64,000 nt of DNA. Origin: Euglena gracilis (Eukaryota > Euglenida > Euglenophyceae > Euglenales). The stretch lies in assembly GCA_039621445.1 (NCBI GenBank), contig CP154957.1, positions 39,030,654 to 39,094,653 on the forward strand, read 5' to 3'. Positions 44,090 to 54,694 of this stretch are shown here, piece by piece; within the stretch, counting starts at the first letter, position 1; each line of letters starts with the position of its first letter. The notes below the pieces were generated by a model that worked only from the letters and a program-made list of their open reading frames with translations, had not been told where the DNA came from and did not search any database. Both the position numbers and the translations under genes were made by a program.

Positions 44090-45179
44090 CTCACCAATCT
44101 GCACGTTCTGGCGTATTGCATCACGCAAATTGTTGTAGTATGTGGTGGATTCGGCACATTGTTTTCACCACTTTGAAAATGGTGGTAAGCTTTTGTGTTT
44201 GGGTCGTATTCTTCATTTCATGAAGGTTCTGATTTGGGAGGGGGATTCCATCATCAGCCTGAGCATTGGGATGACCAACAAAGCAAGAAAGTGCATTGAA
44301 ATTCTGTGGCTTCCTTCTTTTTCAACCTGAGATTCACAAGCTCAAGACCCATAGCTTGCAATTCCCCTGTCAAATCTTTTTAGGTTTCATGGGGGTTACA
44401 CAGACCTCAGTTTTGATACAAAAAAGGGGCAGTTTATTCAAGTGCAGAAATGAAAGACCAAATGTTGCACCCCCCTGCTGCACATTTGCGAAGGAAATCG
44501 AGCCAGATGGAAACTCATCAATTCCTTCCGAAAAAAGCGTATTTCGGCAAAAAGGACAGGACCAGCACAGCAAAACCGAAGCAAGCATCGAGATTTAAAA
44601 AACTCAGAAATTATGCGAAACAGTGCATTTTAAGGTTGTCTTTTGACCTTGGAATAGTTTTCCCCCAGGTCGGATTAAATCACCAAATAAATTACAATTT
44701 GTAATTTGCAATTTGCAATTTATAACAAACACAATTACTTGGGGGTGATTTATATGGCTGATCAAGAACGCTCAGTGAACAACAGTCATTTAATTTGTTT
44801 TCTGGGGACCGCATTTCTACAGCGCCACTCTGCCTGTACTGCTGGTTTTTTTTGTTGCCTTGCCTTTTTTAAGTATCTAAGTATTTAAGTATAAGTGGCT
44901 TTGGTTTTTGGACAACCAGAATTTGTCCGTCACCAGGGTTGAATGCAGACGAGCAGGTTAATGAGAAAGAACCAACACACATACACACACACACACATAT
45001 GTATATATATATATGTATTACTATATTATCATTATAATATTATATGTATTATATATGTATATTGTTCTTTGGTCTGCCATTGATTGGTATGGTTTGTGGT
45101 GGAGTTCTCTTTATTTCTTCCCCCCTGGTCCAGGCATGAGCTCTCCTCCGCAGGTGGGCGCTGCACCGCGGGCACCGGA
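44090..45179. other. Intergenic region between dynamitin and the ADP-ribosylhydrolase gene
   Basis: No gene is recognised. Bases 44480-44720 share phrases with 48790-49075 ('ggaaactcatcaattccttc', 'accaaataaatta'), a weak dispersed repeat. A (CA)n then (TA)n microsatellite occupies 44975-45065. A polypyrimidine stretch and several CAGs (45134, 45153) lie just before the next start codon. Confidence 0.5.
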
Positions 45180-45287
45180 ATGGAGGGCCCCCAGGGCAGG
45201 GCGGCGGCCGCCATCCTGGGAGTGGCCCTCGGCGACGCCATGGGCCTTCCGTTCGAGTTCCAGGAGCCCCGCCCATACAATCACTTA
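45180..45287 (+). CDS. ADP-ribosylhydrolase (DraG/ARH3-like), exon 1
   Basis: From the ATG at 45180 this exon encodes 36 residues with 'AAILGVALGDAMGLPFEF', the family's opening helix (Gly-x-x-x-Gly-Asp-Ala-x-Gly) that lines the active site. ADP-ribosylhydrolases cleave ADP-ribose from modified side chains using two metal ions. The last 12 codons run into a TIR insertion that begins at 45274, and the first GT there (45288) is in phase 0. An earlier start in the same frame is possible upstream. The remaining conserved blocks follow on the same strand at 47.5, 49.6 and 53.3 kb. Confidence 0.72.
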
Positions 45288-45612
45288 GTCACTGGCTGAC
45301 CCTCCCCCCGGGGGTGACTGGTTTTTCAGAGTGACTGACTGGTTTTTGTCCCGCACCCCTTCCCCCCCCCCCCCCCGGGGAGGACTCCTCAAAAAACCAG
45401 CCAGTCATTTTTTTGGGGGAAACCAGCTAGTCACTACCCCCCCCCCCCAGGGAGGTCGGCCACCCTGAAATCCAATGGAAATTTGTCCAAAAACATGAAA
45501 AAAGGCCAAAAAATTTTCCGGCGCATTGGTGGCGGTCCACTTCAGTGGTTTTTTTTTGCCGACCCGGAGTGACCCCCCCCCCCCCCGCCGGGGGTCGGTA
45601 CAGAATTGTATG
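45274..45612 (+). mobile_element. Introner-like TIR insertion in the ADP-ribosylhydrolase coding sequence
   Basis: CATACAAT at 45274 is mirrored by ATTGTATG ending at 45612. The flanks are GCCCCGCC (45266-45273) and CCCCCGCC (45613-45620), a 7/8 match for a target-site duplication. Conceptual removal joins the two coding sides in one reading frame. The GT at 45288 (inside the element) and the CAG at 45623-45625 (in host DNA after the TSD) are both phase 0. The interior resembles 58564-58907: 'gtgactggtttttcagagtg', 'actgactggttttt' and C/G runs. This is how introners are described: DNA-transposon insertions that supply splice sites. Confidence 0.72.
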
Positions 45613-45625
45613 CCCCCGCCGCCAG

Positions 45626-45730
45626 GCGTACCTCCAGCAGCCCGAGGCCCGGCGGGCAGCCTACCTCCGGGAGCAGATCGTCCTCCAGCTGACGGACTCG
45701 GTCCACAGTCGAGTGTACTCCGCCAGGCCG
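45626..45730 (+). CDS. ADP-ribosylhydrolase, putative exon 2
   Basis: Opens at GCG after the CAG at 45625 and continues the exon 1 frame: 'AYLQQPEARRAAYLREQ', then 'IVLQLTDSVHSR'. GC-rich, helical and uninterrupted, unlike its surroundings. The family normally has a variable segment between the GDA-x-G helix and the DDT motif, so the placement is plausible although the sequence itself is not diagnostic. The 3' end is a guess. GT dinucleotides at about 45704 and 45709 are candidate donors. Confidence 0.5.
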
Positions 45731-45795
45731 ACCCTGCACCCGTGGCTCACTTCGAACTTCGAGAATACCTTGCCCCCCCCCCCCATATGACCAGG

Positions 45796-47060
45796 TTTTG
45801 AACAGTGCTGAGCTCTTACCCCCCCCCCCCTAGTCGTACGACCACCCCTCATTTATGACCACCCCCCGGTCACAGGTTGCAGGTCATGGGGGTGTTATGA
45901 CCACCCCCCCCCGGTCACAGGTTGCAGGTTATGGGGGTGTTATGACCACCCCCCCCGGTCACAGGTTGCAGGAACCCGGTCATACGACTAGGGGGGGGGG
46001 GTAATGGGACATGCATGTCATGGAAGGCCAAAAGGACTAGCATTGGAAATTCCGCGAAATAGATAATTTGCAAATTACACTCTTGCAATTTTACGCTGAT
46101 TTCCAGCGATTTTACGGTAATTTCTGAAATGTTAATGAAATGTTAACCCCCCCACCCATACACCCATACCTGTTTTAATGGATTTTGTTCGACTTTTTCG
46201 ACCCGTTTTTGACCCAAAGTCAATGGGTCGGCGGCCCAAAACGGGGCGCCGGGGGGTCAAAAAAACGCTCATTTTCGGCTCAAAAACAGCTTTTCTGGGT
46301 CCGGGAGGCCAAAAAACATCGTTTCGAGCAAAAAAAAATTTCGATTTTTTTCGACTTTTTTTTCGACTTTTTTGACCCGGTTTTGACCCAAAGTCAACGG
46401 GTTGGCGGCCCCAAAACGGGGCGCTGGCGGGCCGAAAAGCGCTCATTTTCGGCTCAAAAACAGTTTTTCCGCGTCCGGGAGGCCAAAAAAATATCGTTTT
46501 GGACAAAAAAAATTTCGATTTTTTTGGGAATTTTTTCGATTTTTTTGTCTGAAAACGGAAGTCTGACAGTGGAAAAAGTGTACAAAATGTCCCAAATTGG
46601 CCGAAAAACGGCCGTATCTCGGGCTAGGTGGGGAGTTCCGGGAAAATCAAAATACCAGTAGATAGGGCGTTCCAAGGGCTTCAGATTAGGTCACCGGACA
46701 TTTCCTTTGATTTTGCATTATTTTGGAGATATTTTGAAAATTGACATTTTTTTGGCCGAAATGGCAGAGTCCAAAGGGGGGCTTAAAAAGGGGGGCGGGC
46801 CGATCCTACTCAGTTTGGACCCCTTCGCGCGTGAATAACTCGGGCCTGGCGGGGAGTTGGGGGTCAAACCCAGGTGATTCGGAAACTAGAAATCCAGTCG
46901 CTCGTGACTGAAGAAAAAAAAATCTGGGAATCGGGCTGGGATCATGGTGATAATCCGTCGGTTCTCCAGGTGGCCCCGGCCCGGGGGGGGGGGTCGAGGG
47001 GGGGTTTCGCCACGGGTAAGCTTCGCTCTTACCCATAAAGGGATAAGAGCTCAGCAACCC
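45796..47060. repeat. Repeat block in the hydrolase intron, inverted relative to 61.0-61.9 kb
   Basis: Begins 'ccaggttttgaacagtgctg' (shared with 13208, 40217 and 61945). It is followed by a ~50-bp tandem repeat 'ggtcacaggttgcaggt...tatgaccacccc' (45840-45985, about 2.7 units). Then 46150-47060 is the reverse complement of 61020-61870, including internal ~150-bp units with TCGAAAAAAATCG. It ends 'ataagagctcagc' at 47057. Confidence 0.75.
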
Positions 47061-47484
47061 CCCACATAACACCCCCTTAGTTGCACTACATAACACCCCA
47101 CATAACACCCCCCCCCCTGGCCCCGGCCTTCGGCCGACCCATGAACCAAGACCAACGCCGCTCATATAACGCCCTAAGGTTCCTGAAGGGGGTCGTGTTC
47201 GGGGGGATGGCATTCGCGTTTTCTTCGCTGTTCCCCGGCATAGCTCTGCACAGCCTTCCATGCGCAAATAACGTTGCATGTGAAACCGCCAAAAAGATCC
47301 CCAAAATAACTCCCTCCACCCTGCAGGAACAACTCAAGAAACGATATGACAGCTGGCACTTGACACCACCTCAGAAGAGAAGATGTCTGAACGATGAGAG
47401 TTATGCAAAGCAACATTTCTTAAAACCTACACACCCGTGCATTTATGGGAGTGGATGGTGGGCGTTGTTCATTCCGCCGGGCTC

Positions 47485-47799
47485 CAAAGGATGTATTTGC
47501 CAGTTGGCAGCTGAATGGATGGCATGCCTCGTCCGATGACACAGTCACAAGTGACTTGAAGATGGCCGCCTACGCCGAGGTTTGCGTGTTTGGTGGGCGG
47601 AATGCTGTCCAGCTGGAGGCGGTGCTGCTCCGCCACATGCTACGGTGGTGCTACCTGGACAGCCATGGGACCCCAAACCGCCTGTTCCAGGGCACTGGTG
47701 GGCACACCCGCGGCTTTCTGAGCCTGCAGCCAGGCCCTCCAGGAATGTTCCCTCTTTGCATCTTCTTCCGCCGTACCCTGGCATCAGAGATTTTTAAAG
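47485..47799 (+). CDS. ADP-ribosylhydrolase, DDT exon
   Basis: Encodes 'SSDDTVTSDLKMAAYAE', with the Asp-Asp-Thr metal-binding motif at 47534-47542. 'LRHMLRWCYLDSHGTPN' and 'LFQGTGGHTRGFL' follow, matching the family's 'RY-x-x-W...G-x-x-x-(D/G)xGxxT' block. The acceptor is probably a CAG at 47490-47510 (GCCAG or GGCAG). A donor AAAG|GTTGG at 47799/47800 leaves phase 1, matching the phase-1 acceptor at 49547. The last 25-30 codons of this frame are not conserved, so the donor may be earlier. An acidic residue usual before DDT (TDD) is Ser here. Confidence 0.62.
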
Positions 47800-49546
47800 G
47801 TTGGTCACCGGGGGGGGGGGTGAAGGTTGAAGGTCAGCAGTATCAGGGACATACAATCACTTGCTGGGGGGGGGGGGGGGTATAGATAGTTTGGTTCGAA
47901 AAAATTTTGGTTGTCAAAATCGCCCAAATATTTCCATACATTTTAAGAAAATTTCCCCAGGGGGGGGGGTCGGCAGAAAACCATCATAGTGACCCTGTGC
48001 CAAAGGCTTCAGAAAGTTTTTTGGCCTTCTTTCCCCTTTCTTTGTGGTCAAATTTTCCTTGGATTCCAGAGTAGCTGACCCCCTGTGTGCACTGTGGCCA
48101 GGGTTGTATGGGAAGCTCCGCAGACATGAGGTAGGTAGTAGGGGGGTTACTCTCTTCAGGGGGGTAAGGTGGTAGGGGGGGGGGGCGGGTTCCGGAGGGG
48201 GGATCCCCCCACCCCCTCCCCCTCCTCTGCGGGGGCGAAAAAAAAAATCTTCTGGCGCTGCGGGTGTGTATTTAGGACTCTCTTGAGGCCTGACTCTGGC
48301 TGTTTGTGGTGTCCTTTATCCCTTCGGTGCTCATTTTCCCCTGTTGCCCTTTTTGTCTGTGTACATGGTGGCCGAAGCCTGGCGGGATTCATTTTGTATA
48401 CGACGCCGGCCACCAAGCGCCTGCCAGGAATACTCATTTAGTTAGGGGGTTCTCCTTCCCTGTGACAACGGTGATTTCCGGAAAGTGATGACTGGTTTTG
48501 GTAGAGTGGAAGTGACTTCCCCCCCCATAGATGTAAGGTTGTACGGGGGGGGTTGTTCCACTTGGTTGAAGGTCAGCAGACACAGGGAGGACAGGGACCA
48601 CCACCTCGGGGGGGGGGGGGCTTCTGGGGCTCGGGAGGACCACCTTCGCGAATTTCTTTGGCAGCTTGCAACAAAAAGTTGAGGAACCTCCCGCTCGGTG
48701 GTTGGTCTCTGGAGGTCCTGCCAGGGCAAGAACCCGGACCTCAAGGCTGCTGCCGCCGGCCGGCCGCTGTGTTCTCCTGATTTCTGCTCGAGCTCCAGCT
48801 CAATTCAGACGGAAACTCACCAATACCCTCCGAAAACTGCACATTTTGGCAAAACGACGTTAACAAATGTTAACGGTCTTTTAACAAATTTAACAAAATT
48901 AAAGCAGTATCAATATCAAATGAAAGGTCAAAAGTGTGAATTTTGTGTAACAAAATTCACACATATTTTAGGTTACCTTTTGAGCTTGGAAAGTTTTCCC
49001 CAAAGATTACACCTTTCCAAGTTCCTGTCCCCCCGACTTCGGATTCCAAATAATATCACCAAATAATATAAATTATTTTTGTAAAAAAATGATTGGCAGC
49101 TCCAAACTTGTGAGAACCTCCCCGGGGGGTCCCACTTGTTTGGGGTCCGGACCCCCCACCTGCCAGATGGTGTCCGCTGGCTACCCTGGGGTGGGTACAC
49201 GGGACCCTCCAAAAAGGTCAAATTTTCGCTTCTGGCGCTTCTCAGCGAAGTTTTTGACAAATCTTTGCCAAAAAAAAACCCAAAGGAACATATTCAGCCG
49301 CTTCTGGGGGGCGAATTTTTTCGGTTCGGGCGTTTTGCACTGGGCCAAATATCGCTCGCCTGGACCGTGCCACTGTTTAGGTGGGGGGGTCCGACCCCCC
49401 CCCCCCCACCTGCCCCTCATATTGAAGCTGCACCCAGCCATGATGGCAAAGAACTCAGCAGCACCAAGTGCAACTATCCGCCCATGATGTCTGGATCCTG
49501 TAGCGGGTTTCGCTCACCGCCTCTCACGCTGGCTGGGGTGCGCCAG
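47800..49546. other. Intron sequence with G-run repeats, no gene seen
   Basis: Contains C/G-run hairpin-like stretches (about 48170-48245, 49380-49410) and a weak copy of the 44.48-kb repeat (48790-49075). No conserved exon is recognised. Confidence 0.45.
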
Positions 49547-49743
49547 GATCCGCTTCCGTGGTACTTCACCTGGGTCCGCGACCGGTGGGCGGGCGTGGGG
49601 TCGGCAGCAACGGGGCGGTGATGTCCGCCGCCCCCGCCGCGGCGGCCAACGCCCTGTGGGGGGAGGACGCCCCGGTGCTCGCCGCCCTCGCCTGCACCCA
49701 CCAGGCCCCGGACGCCCAACTTGCCCACGCCTGGCTGCTGGAG
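49547..49743 (+). CDS. ADP-ribosylhydrolase, SNGAVM/TH exon
   Basis: After the acceptor CCAG at 49546 the frame reads to 'GSNGAVMSAAPAAAANALWG' and 'ALACTHQAPDAQLAHAWLLE'. These are the family's S-N-G-x-x-M-R-x-x-P loop and the following T-H helix, compare GNGGAMRVAG...LTH in ARH3. The usual Arg after Met is Ser here. Donor GAG|GTGCTC at 49744 ends the exon in phase 0. An alternative acceptor is the GGCAG at 49604-49608. High GC and clean reading support coding. Confidence 0.7.
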
Positions 49744-52339
49744 GTGCTCGCCGCCTTTTCGGGGCTTTGGCGGCAACAATTCTTTCAACAATTCTTTTTA
49801 AATCCATTTGTTCAATGCGGCCCCCAACACAGAACAGAAGCTCGCATGGCGTCGCCTTGCCTTTTTTTTTTTGAAAATGTAGAGAAATGGCAACCCCCTC
49901 CCAAATAATTTGACACGGTGCCAAGTTACCAGAATCATCTTTTTGGCCTCTCCCCTGTCGATTTTTTTTGGGCAATACCCATTTTCTTAGGCGTCGCATC
50001 TCGCACTTAAGCTTTTTTTGGTCGATGTGCGCATTTTCGCAAACCAACCAAAAACCACTTTGAGTGCCGGCGTCACAAGGGGTGAGAGTGAGAGGCGACA
50101 GGATATACGGGCGATTTCTTTTTTTTTTGGCACCGGCTCTCCTGGGAATTACGTTTTTTTTTGCTGTTTTTTTTTGAGGTCGGAATGACATGAAAACCCT
50201 CGGACCTATCCCCCCAAAGTGAAAAAAACACGACAAAAACACCAAAACCCCGGTACCGCGTCCCCCCAATCTGTGTGTGACAACTGCCAGCGCCAGGTGG
50301 TGCTCTGGAGGTGGGGTGGCAGGTCCACCCATTTGCTTGCTTTCTGAAGGTTTGCGGCACGTTGTGGAGGTTTTTGAAGTTGTCTACAAAAGGAGTGGAA
50401 GTGCACATGCCACATAAACATTTTATTGTTCTTCTAGAATTCTGCCACTGGGTGCCCCACTGCTGTTCAATGCACCGTGGCACCCACACAACAGCGTCAA
50501 TGATGTCGGTGTGCGCAAATGTGCACACCGTCCACTTTAAAACCATTTAAGAGCCTCCAATGGCAGTGTGTTTTGGAGCTGGAAAATGAATGTCACAACA
50601 CTGTGATATTACCTCTCTTGTGTTCCTGTGGTGCTGGACCCCCTCTGTTGAATACTGCTGGCATGTTTGGGTGGTTGGTGTGCTCAAATGCGCAAATCAA
50701 CCATTAAAATGGTTGTTTTTCATAATTGCGGGCACCCTCCAAAACTCCTTTTCATTTTGAAGCCTTGGCCTGGGTTGTATTGCATATTATGGCCCCCTGA
50801 CCACAGAGATTTTCAAGTCAGCGGCCACATCCATTTTCAGCCAAGTTAGTGCCTCATTTTCGGAAATACTGGGGGTGAACGGCACCTTTAAACTCATTTT
50901 TCAGGATAAAACCTGGAACTGTTGTTTATTTTGATGTTTCAGGGGCTAAGAAATGGTTTTTCACAGGTTCAATTGCTGATGCCCAAATTTGGGCCCACAG
51001 GCTGGTCCTTTAATTGTATTTAGATTCTACAAAAAAAGCCTCGCATTTAAGGATTTCCAACTGCAATAGTGTCACACCCTCTAAATGGTACATGTGTTCA
51101 GTTGCACAAGAGGTTGGTGCGCGCAGATGCGCAAACTGACCAAAAAGTCTGTTTTCGCATTTGCACAAAGTAACCACTTGTACAAATTTGCAAAAACATC
51201 AATTGCAGCTTCACACATGATCCTTTCCACAACTGCACAAATGGTTGGCGTGCGCATTTGCGCACACTGTCCATTTGTGCATTTGCCCACCCGACCACCA
51301 ATCTCTCACGCAGCCAAGTTTCAGGTATCGCTTCAAGCTTCGGCACACCTCTCCAAATCGTTCAGGCAAAGTCCTGGGTTAATGAGACAGCCATTAGAGG
51401 GCTCAAAACACACCTCTGGGTGTTGTGTATATAAAATGCTGCGGTGGCACCTGCTCTCAGGCGCCCTATTTGCCAAAGTCCCTGCTTTCACCTCCGTGTC
51501 CTGAGGCACACATCACATCCTGCTTACATTTTTTGGGTTTTTGGGGTCATGTCTTTTCAATTTCATAAAAAAAAATGTCAAAAAAAGCACAAGTGCGCCG
51601 CCTAAGATTTTGACCGAAATGTTCCCCAGAAAGCTATTTGCTGATGAGTTACAGGAAATTTTCTCTGAATCTAATTTTTGTTTAACCAAAACAGGTAAAA
51701 AACCCACAACAAATTAGTTATTGTCGAGGTTTTCAGGCGCTGTCGACAAATTTTGTATCATACAGCATAGGGTAAGCAATGAAAACTGCGGATTATCACC
51801 ACGACCACAGCCTGTATATTTTTTTGTCAGTTGCGAGCGATTTGATCCCAGCTTTTGTTTGACCCCCAACTCCCCGCCAGGCCCGAGTTATTCAGCTGAC
51901 AAGGGGTCCAAACTGGGTGGGATTGCCCCCCCCCCCAGTTTCGACCTTGCCATTTCGTCGGGTGAGATTTTGGATCAAAAAATTTGATTTTGGAAAAAAT
52001 ATCTCGTACGTACATTATTTCTATTTCCAAAAATGTCTGGCAGACCAAATGGACGCCCGGAGGCCCTCTATCACCTTGGAATGCCCTGTCCAACCATACT
52101 TTACTTTCTCCCCAACTCTTTGTGTAGCCCGAGTTACAGCCATTTTTCGGCCAATTTTTGGCCATTTTGGGCTGTTTTCGTGGTCAAAAAAATCGATTCC
52201 GATTCAGTTTCCAAAATGTCTCGGAAATGAAGCAAAATCAAAGGAAATGTTACTGGGAAGTCATTCTTCTCCCACTCCCCAGTTTGCGTGGGTGTTTACC
52301 CTCGTGTCCCAATGTTCTCTTTACTTTGGAAACGTCCAG
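49744..52339. other. Long intron region, no gene seen
   Basis: 50050-50300 has A/T tracts. 50680-51300 contains several 'gcgcanatgcgca' words. 51840-52260 is a fragment of the 46/61-kb repeat ('acccccaactccccgccagg', 'gccatttttcggccaatttt'). No conserved ADP-ribosylhydrolase block is recognised here. Confidence 0.45.
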
Positions 52340-52503
52340 CCCCGATTTACATGAACGGGCCCCTGCCGCGCGATGAGTTCATTCGAGTCGTCTCGGAGTC
52401 GTACCACAGCTGTGCCCTCCGTTTCCCTGCTTGGACCTGTGCCCTTCACTTGCGCAAAGGAAATGCGTTTTCGGGCAGTCCCCTTCCGGCGCAACGCCAT
52501 CAG
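52340..52503 (+). CDS. ADP-ribosylhydrolase, putative internal exon
   Basis: The acceptor GTCCAG at 52339 and a strong donor CATCAG|GTATGC at 52503/52504 bound one open frame containing 'PIYMNGPLPRDEFIRVVSES'. A helix of this type (x-x-x-F-x-x-x-L) lies between the TH block and the GGDTDT block in ARH3-like proteins. Sequence support beyond the splice sites is weak. The entering phase (1) does not match the donor at 49744 (0), so another exon must intervene or one boundary is wrong. Confidence 0.4.
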
Positions 52504-52559
52504 GTATGCCGGTGGGCGAACACTCAGGGTGCCACGGCTCATCACTAGGTGACCCCCCC

Positions 52560-52960
52560 CCCAAACCCGACAAAGGCCCTGCCTCGACCTCCCGGCCGAC
52601 CCCTGCTACGCCGCGGAGCCCTTCCTGGAGTACTGCGCCTGCCCAGGGCCGCCCTCTCGGTCTGGGGTCCAGTGCTGGCAGTTGCAGAGCTCAGTGTGCC
52701 ATCCAATCTGACCAACCCCCCCCCCCCGGCTGCCGCCTTTGGGTGCGGGCCTGCGCGGCCTGCAGCAGGGGGTCCAGTACCCGGCCGACGGGCTGCGCGA
52801 GGTCTGCTTGGCGGCCGTTGGGGAGGCCACGGACCCCGCCAGCCAAGCCACGGGTGCCCAGCAAGATGGGTTGGATGCGTTCGGGCAGTTGCTTGGCCGG
52901 CTGGCCCGCGTCCAGCCACAGGCTGCCCTGCGGTTGACCGGCCCCTGTGGGATGCCTTAA
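52560..52960 (+). CDS. Putative GC-rich exon(s) of the ADP-ribosylhydrolase gene
   Basis: Two coding-like stretches are visible: 'LDLPADPCYAAEPFLEYC' (about 52582-52635) and 'QGVQYPADGLREVCLAAVG' with 'DAFGQLLGRLARV' (about 52765-52920), separated by a C-run. They fall where helices between the TH motif and GGDTDT motif are expected, but no residue is diagnostic. Exact boundaries cannot be fixed. Confidence 0.3.
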
Positions 52961-53160
52961 TTTTCTTGTTGGAGTTGTCGTTGGGACAAATTCTGTGCTG
53001 TTTTGGTGTAGAGGAATTGTGGAATCTTTCAACAAACATTTGGCCAAACTACGCTTTTGAAATCGCCCAGACAGATGGATCCAGGAGAGGGAGGAGATTG
53101 CCTTGTTCCCTCATCGGCACCAAAAGCTCCAGCCCCATCTTTCTCGTTTGTGCTTCGCAG

Positions 53161-53474
53161 CCAGGGCCGCCTTCCCCTGCGGGCGGAGGTGCAACCCGGG
53201 CGCCTCCTCCACTTCTCCCAGCGCGGCGTCAACACCGTCGCCATCGCGTTCTACTGCGTGCTGCGGGCCCAGTCTCGGGGACGTGATGCACCTCGTCCTG
53301 GGGATCGGCGGGGACACCGACACGGTGGGGGCGGTGGCGATGAGCGTTGCGGGCGCCATGTATGGCTTGGCGGCGACGAGCGCCCTCTTCAAACAGGGAC
53401 CCCTGGTTCGAACTTGGAGAATACAGATGCAAGTAGACACTGTGATGCCGGCCAAAATCGTCAAATGCGTCTGA
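53161..53474 (+). CDS. ADP-ribosylhydrolase, GGDTDT exon
   Basis: After the acceptor TTCGCAG (53160), phase 2, the frame encodes 'QRGVNTVAIAFYCVLRA', which aligns with VPTAIYCFLRC of ARH3. 'LGDVMHLVLGIGGDTDTVGA' and 'VAMSVAGAMYGLA' follow, with the second metal-binding motif GDTDT at about 53307-53324 and the closing small-residue helix. The two halves are in different frames: a single-nucleotide shift is required near 53265, in or beside 'gggccc'. That could be a sequencing error, a tiny unrecognised intron or a true lesion. A stop (TGA) ends the frame at 53474. A second domain could be added by splicing at a GT near 53432. Confidence 0.72.
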
Positions 53475-54559
53475 GGAATTATACATATGCATATATGGCA
53501 GCTGCACCTTTGCATACCCCCGGGTGTCGAAGTGGACACTTGGTTGGCCACGGGTACCCTAGGGTTAGTGAAGGCTTAGGGTGAGGGTTTGGGACCAGCT
53601 GGCCTGAGTTCGGCCTCTCATTTCCCAACCTCCCTCTGGGCTGGACCGCGCAATTCCAAAACGACGGCAGATAACCAACCCCGGTACCTATGCCCAACCA
53701 AGTGTCCATTTACCCCCCAGGGGGCATCGAAAGGTACACCTGCTGAGACATAAATTGGAGGTGTAATATGTGTATGTATAATATAATATGTAACGTATAT
53801 ATGTGTATTATATCTCTGAATATTATATCTTTGCATATCCGTATATTGATCTTCCTGGGTAGGTTGGGTAGGTTGGTTCGACAATCGGAGCGAGGAGGGT
53901 CCTTGATGCCAGGGATATGGTGGGCCTGGAATCGGTGGATATTTCCCAGCACTTGAGCAGCGCTGCACCTGGGGTAAAGGGTTGCAACGGTACACTGGAC
54001 AGACAGTTCTAAAAGCAAGGGAATATATGTAGCAGACATTGTGATGGTTTCCTTGTTGGTGGTGGTGGCGGCGGCGTCGGCGGCGGCGGTGGTGGTGGTG
54101 TTGGACTCTCAGAACATGCGTTTCAGTCCTCGCCAGATCCCCCCAAATCCTCTGAAGGGACGTTCGCACACAGTGTGTGAGAGCACAACCGAGGAAGATC
54201 AACCATAGGCAATGTGCTGTGTACCAGAGGGCACACCCCATCCCTCACCCATGGCTGCTTTTCCCACCTCCAGAAAAGCCCCGATTTTATTTCTCCAGCC
54301 ACCTTTCGGGCGGCTGGACAGCAATGTTTTTTTTTTTACCTTTGAGGATGCAAAAATGGTCCAAAAACGGGCAAAATGAGTCAGTTGGAAGCAGGCTGCC
54401 TAGCTCAATCTTGGGGTCAAATTCGATGTAACGATTACTTTTTGCGTAATTGTCCGTTTGGGGGAGTTTTCGGTTTCGATTTTTGGGGTACCTGGTTCGA
54501 GAGCCGGGGGGGGGGGGGGGCAGCCAGTGCCCTTTTTGCAGCCAGCCCTAATTTTTCAG
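53475..54559. other. Interval between hydrolase and next exon, no gene seen
   Basis: Includes a TTAGGG-like word cluster (53560-53595), an AT-rich stretch with TATA/ATAT repeats (53765-53840) and a GGTGGTGGCGGCGGC trinucleotide tract (54055-54100). Confidence 0.45.
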
Positions 54560-54694
54560 GTGCTGTGCCGTGGAGCCGGATTTGCACAGTGTGACATTCC
54601 TCCAGACACACGCCCTTGTTGTCTCCCACCCATATGCAGCCCTGACAGCGGGTGTCGCTTCTGCCATCCGCAATGCGCGGACATTGGCCCACAG
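54560..54694 (+). CDS. Putative exon, function uncertain (TH-helix-like)
   Basis: A textbook acceptor (aatttttcag|g) and donor (CACAG|GTATGA) bound 135 nt with one open frame containing 'SVTFLQTHALVVSHPYAAL' and 'AGVASAIRNARTLAH'. The S-H-P-x-A-x-x-A-G pattern resembles the T-H-x-x-x-x-A helix of DraG-type hydrolases, so it might be part of a second hydrolase module or the same gene. It may equally be an unrelated protein. It lies between the hydrolase and the NADAR exons on the same strand. Confidence 0.4.

Noticed and set aside
49514-50332. 272-residue minus-strand frame opposite the SNGAVM exon
   Set aside because: It is a GC-driven open frame on the complement of a conserved exon, with an Arg/Pro-rich tail.
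53560-53600. Telomere-like 'ccctagggttagtgaaggc' word
   Set aside because: Only two or three irregular units, which is not enough to call an array.
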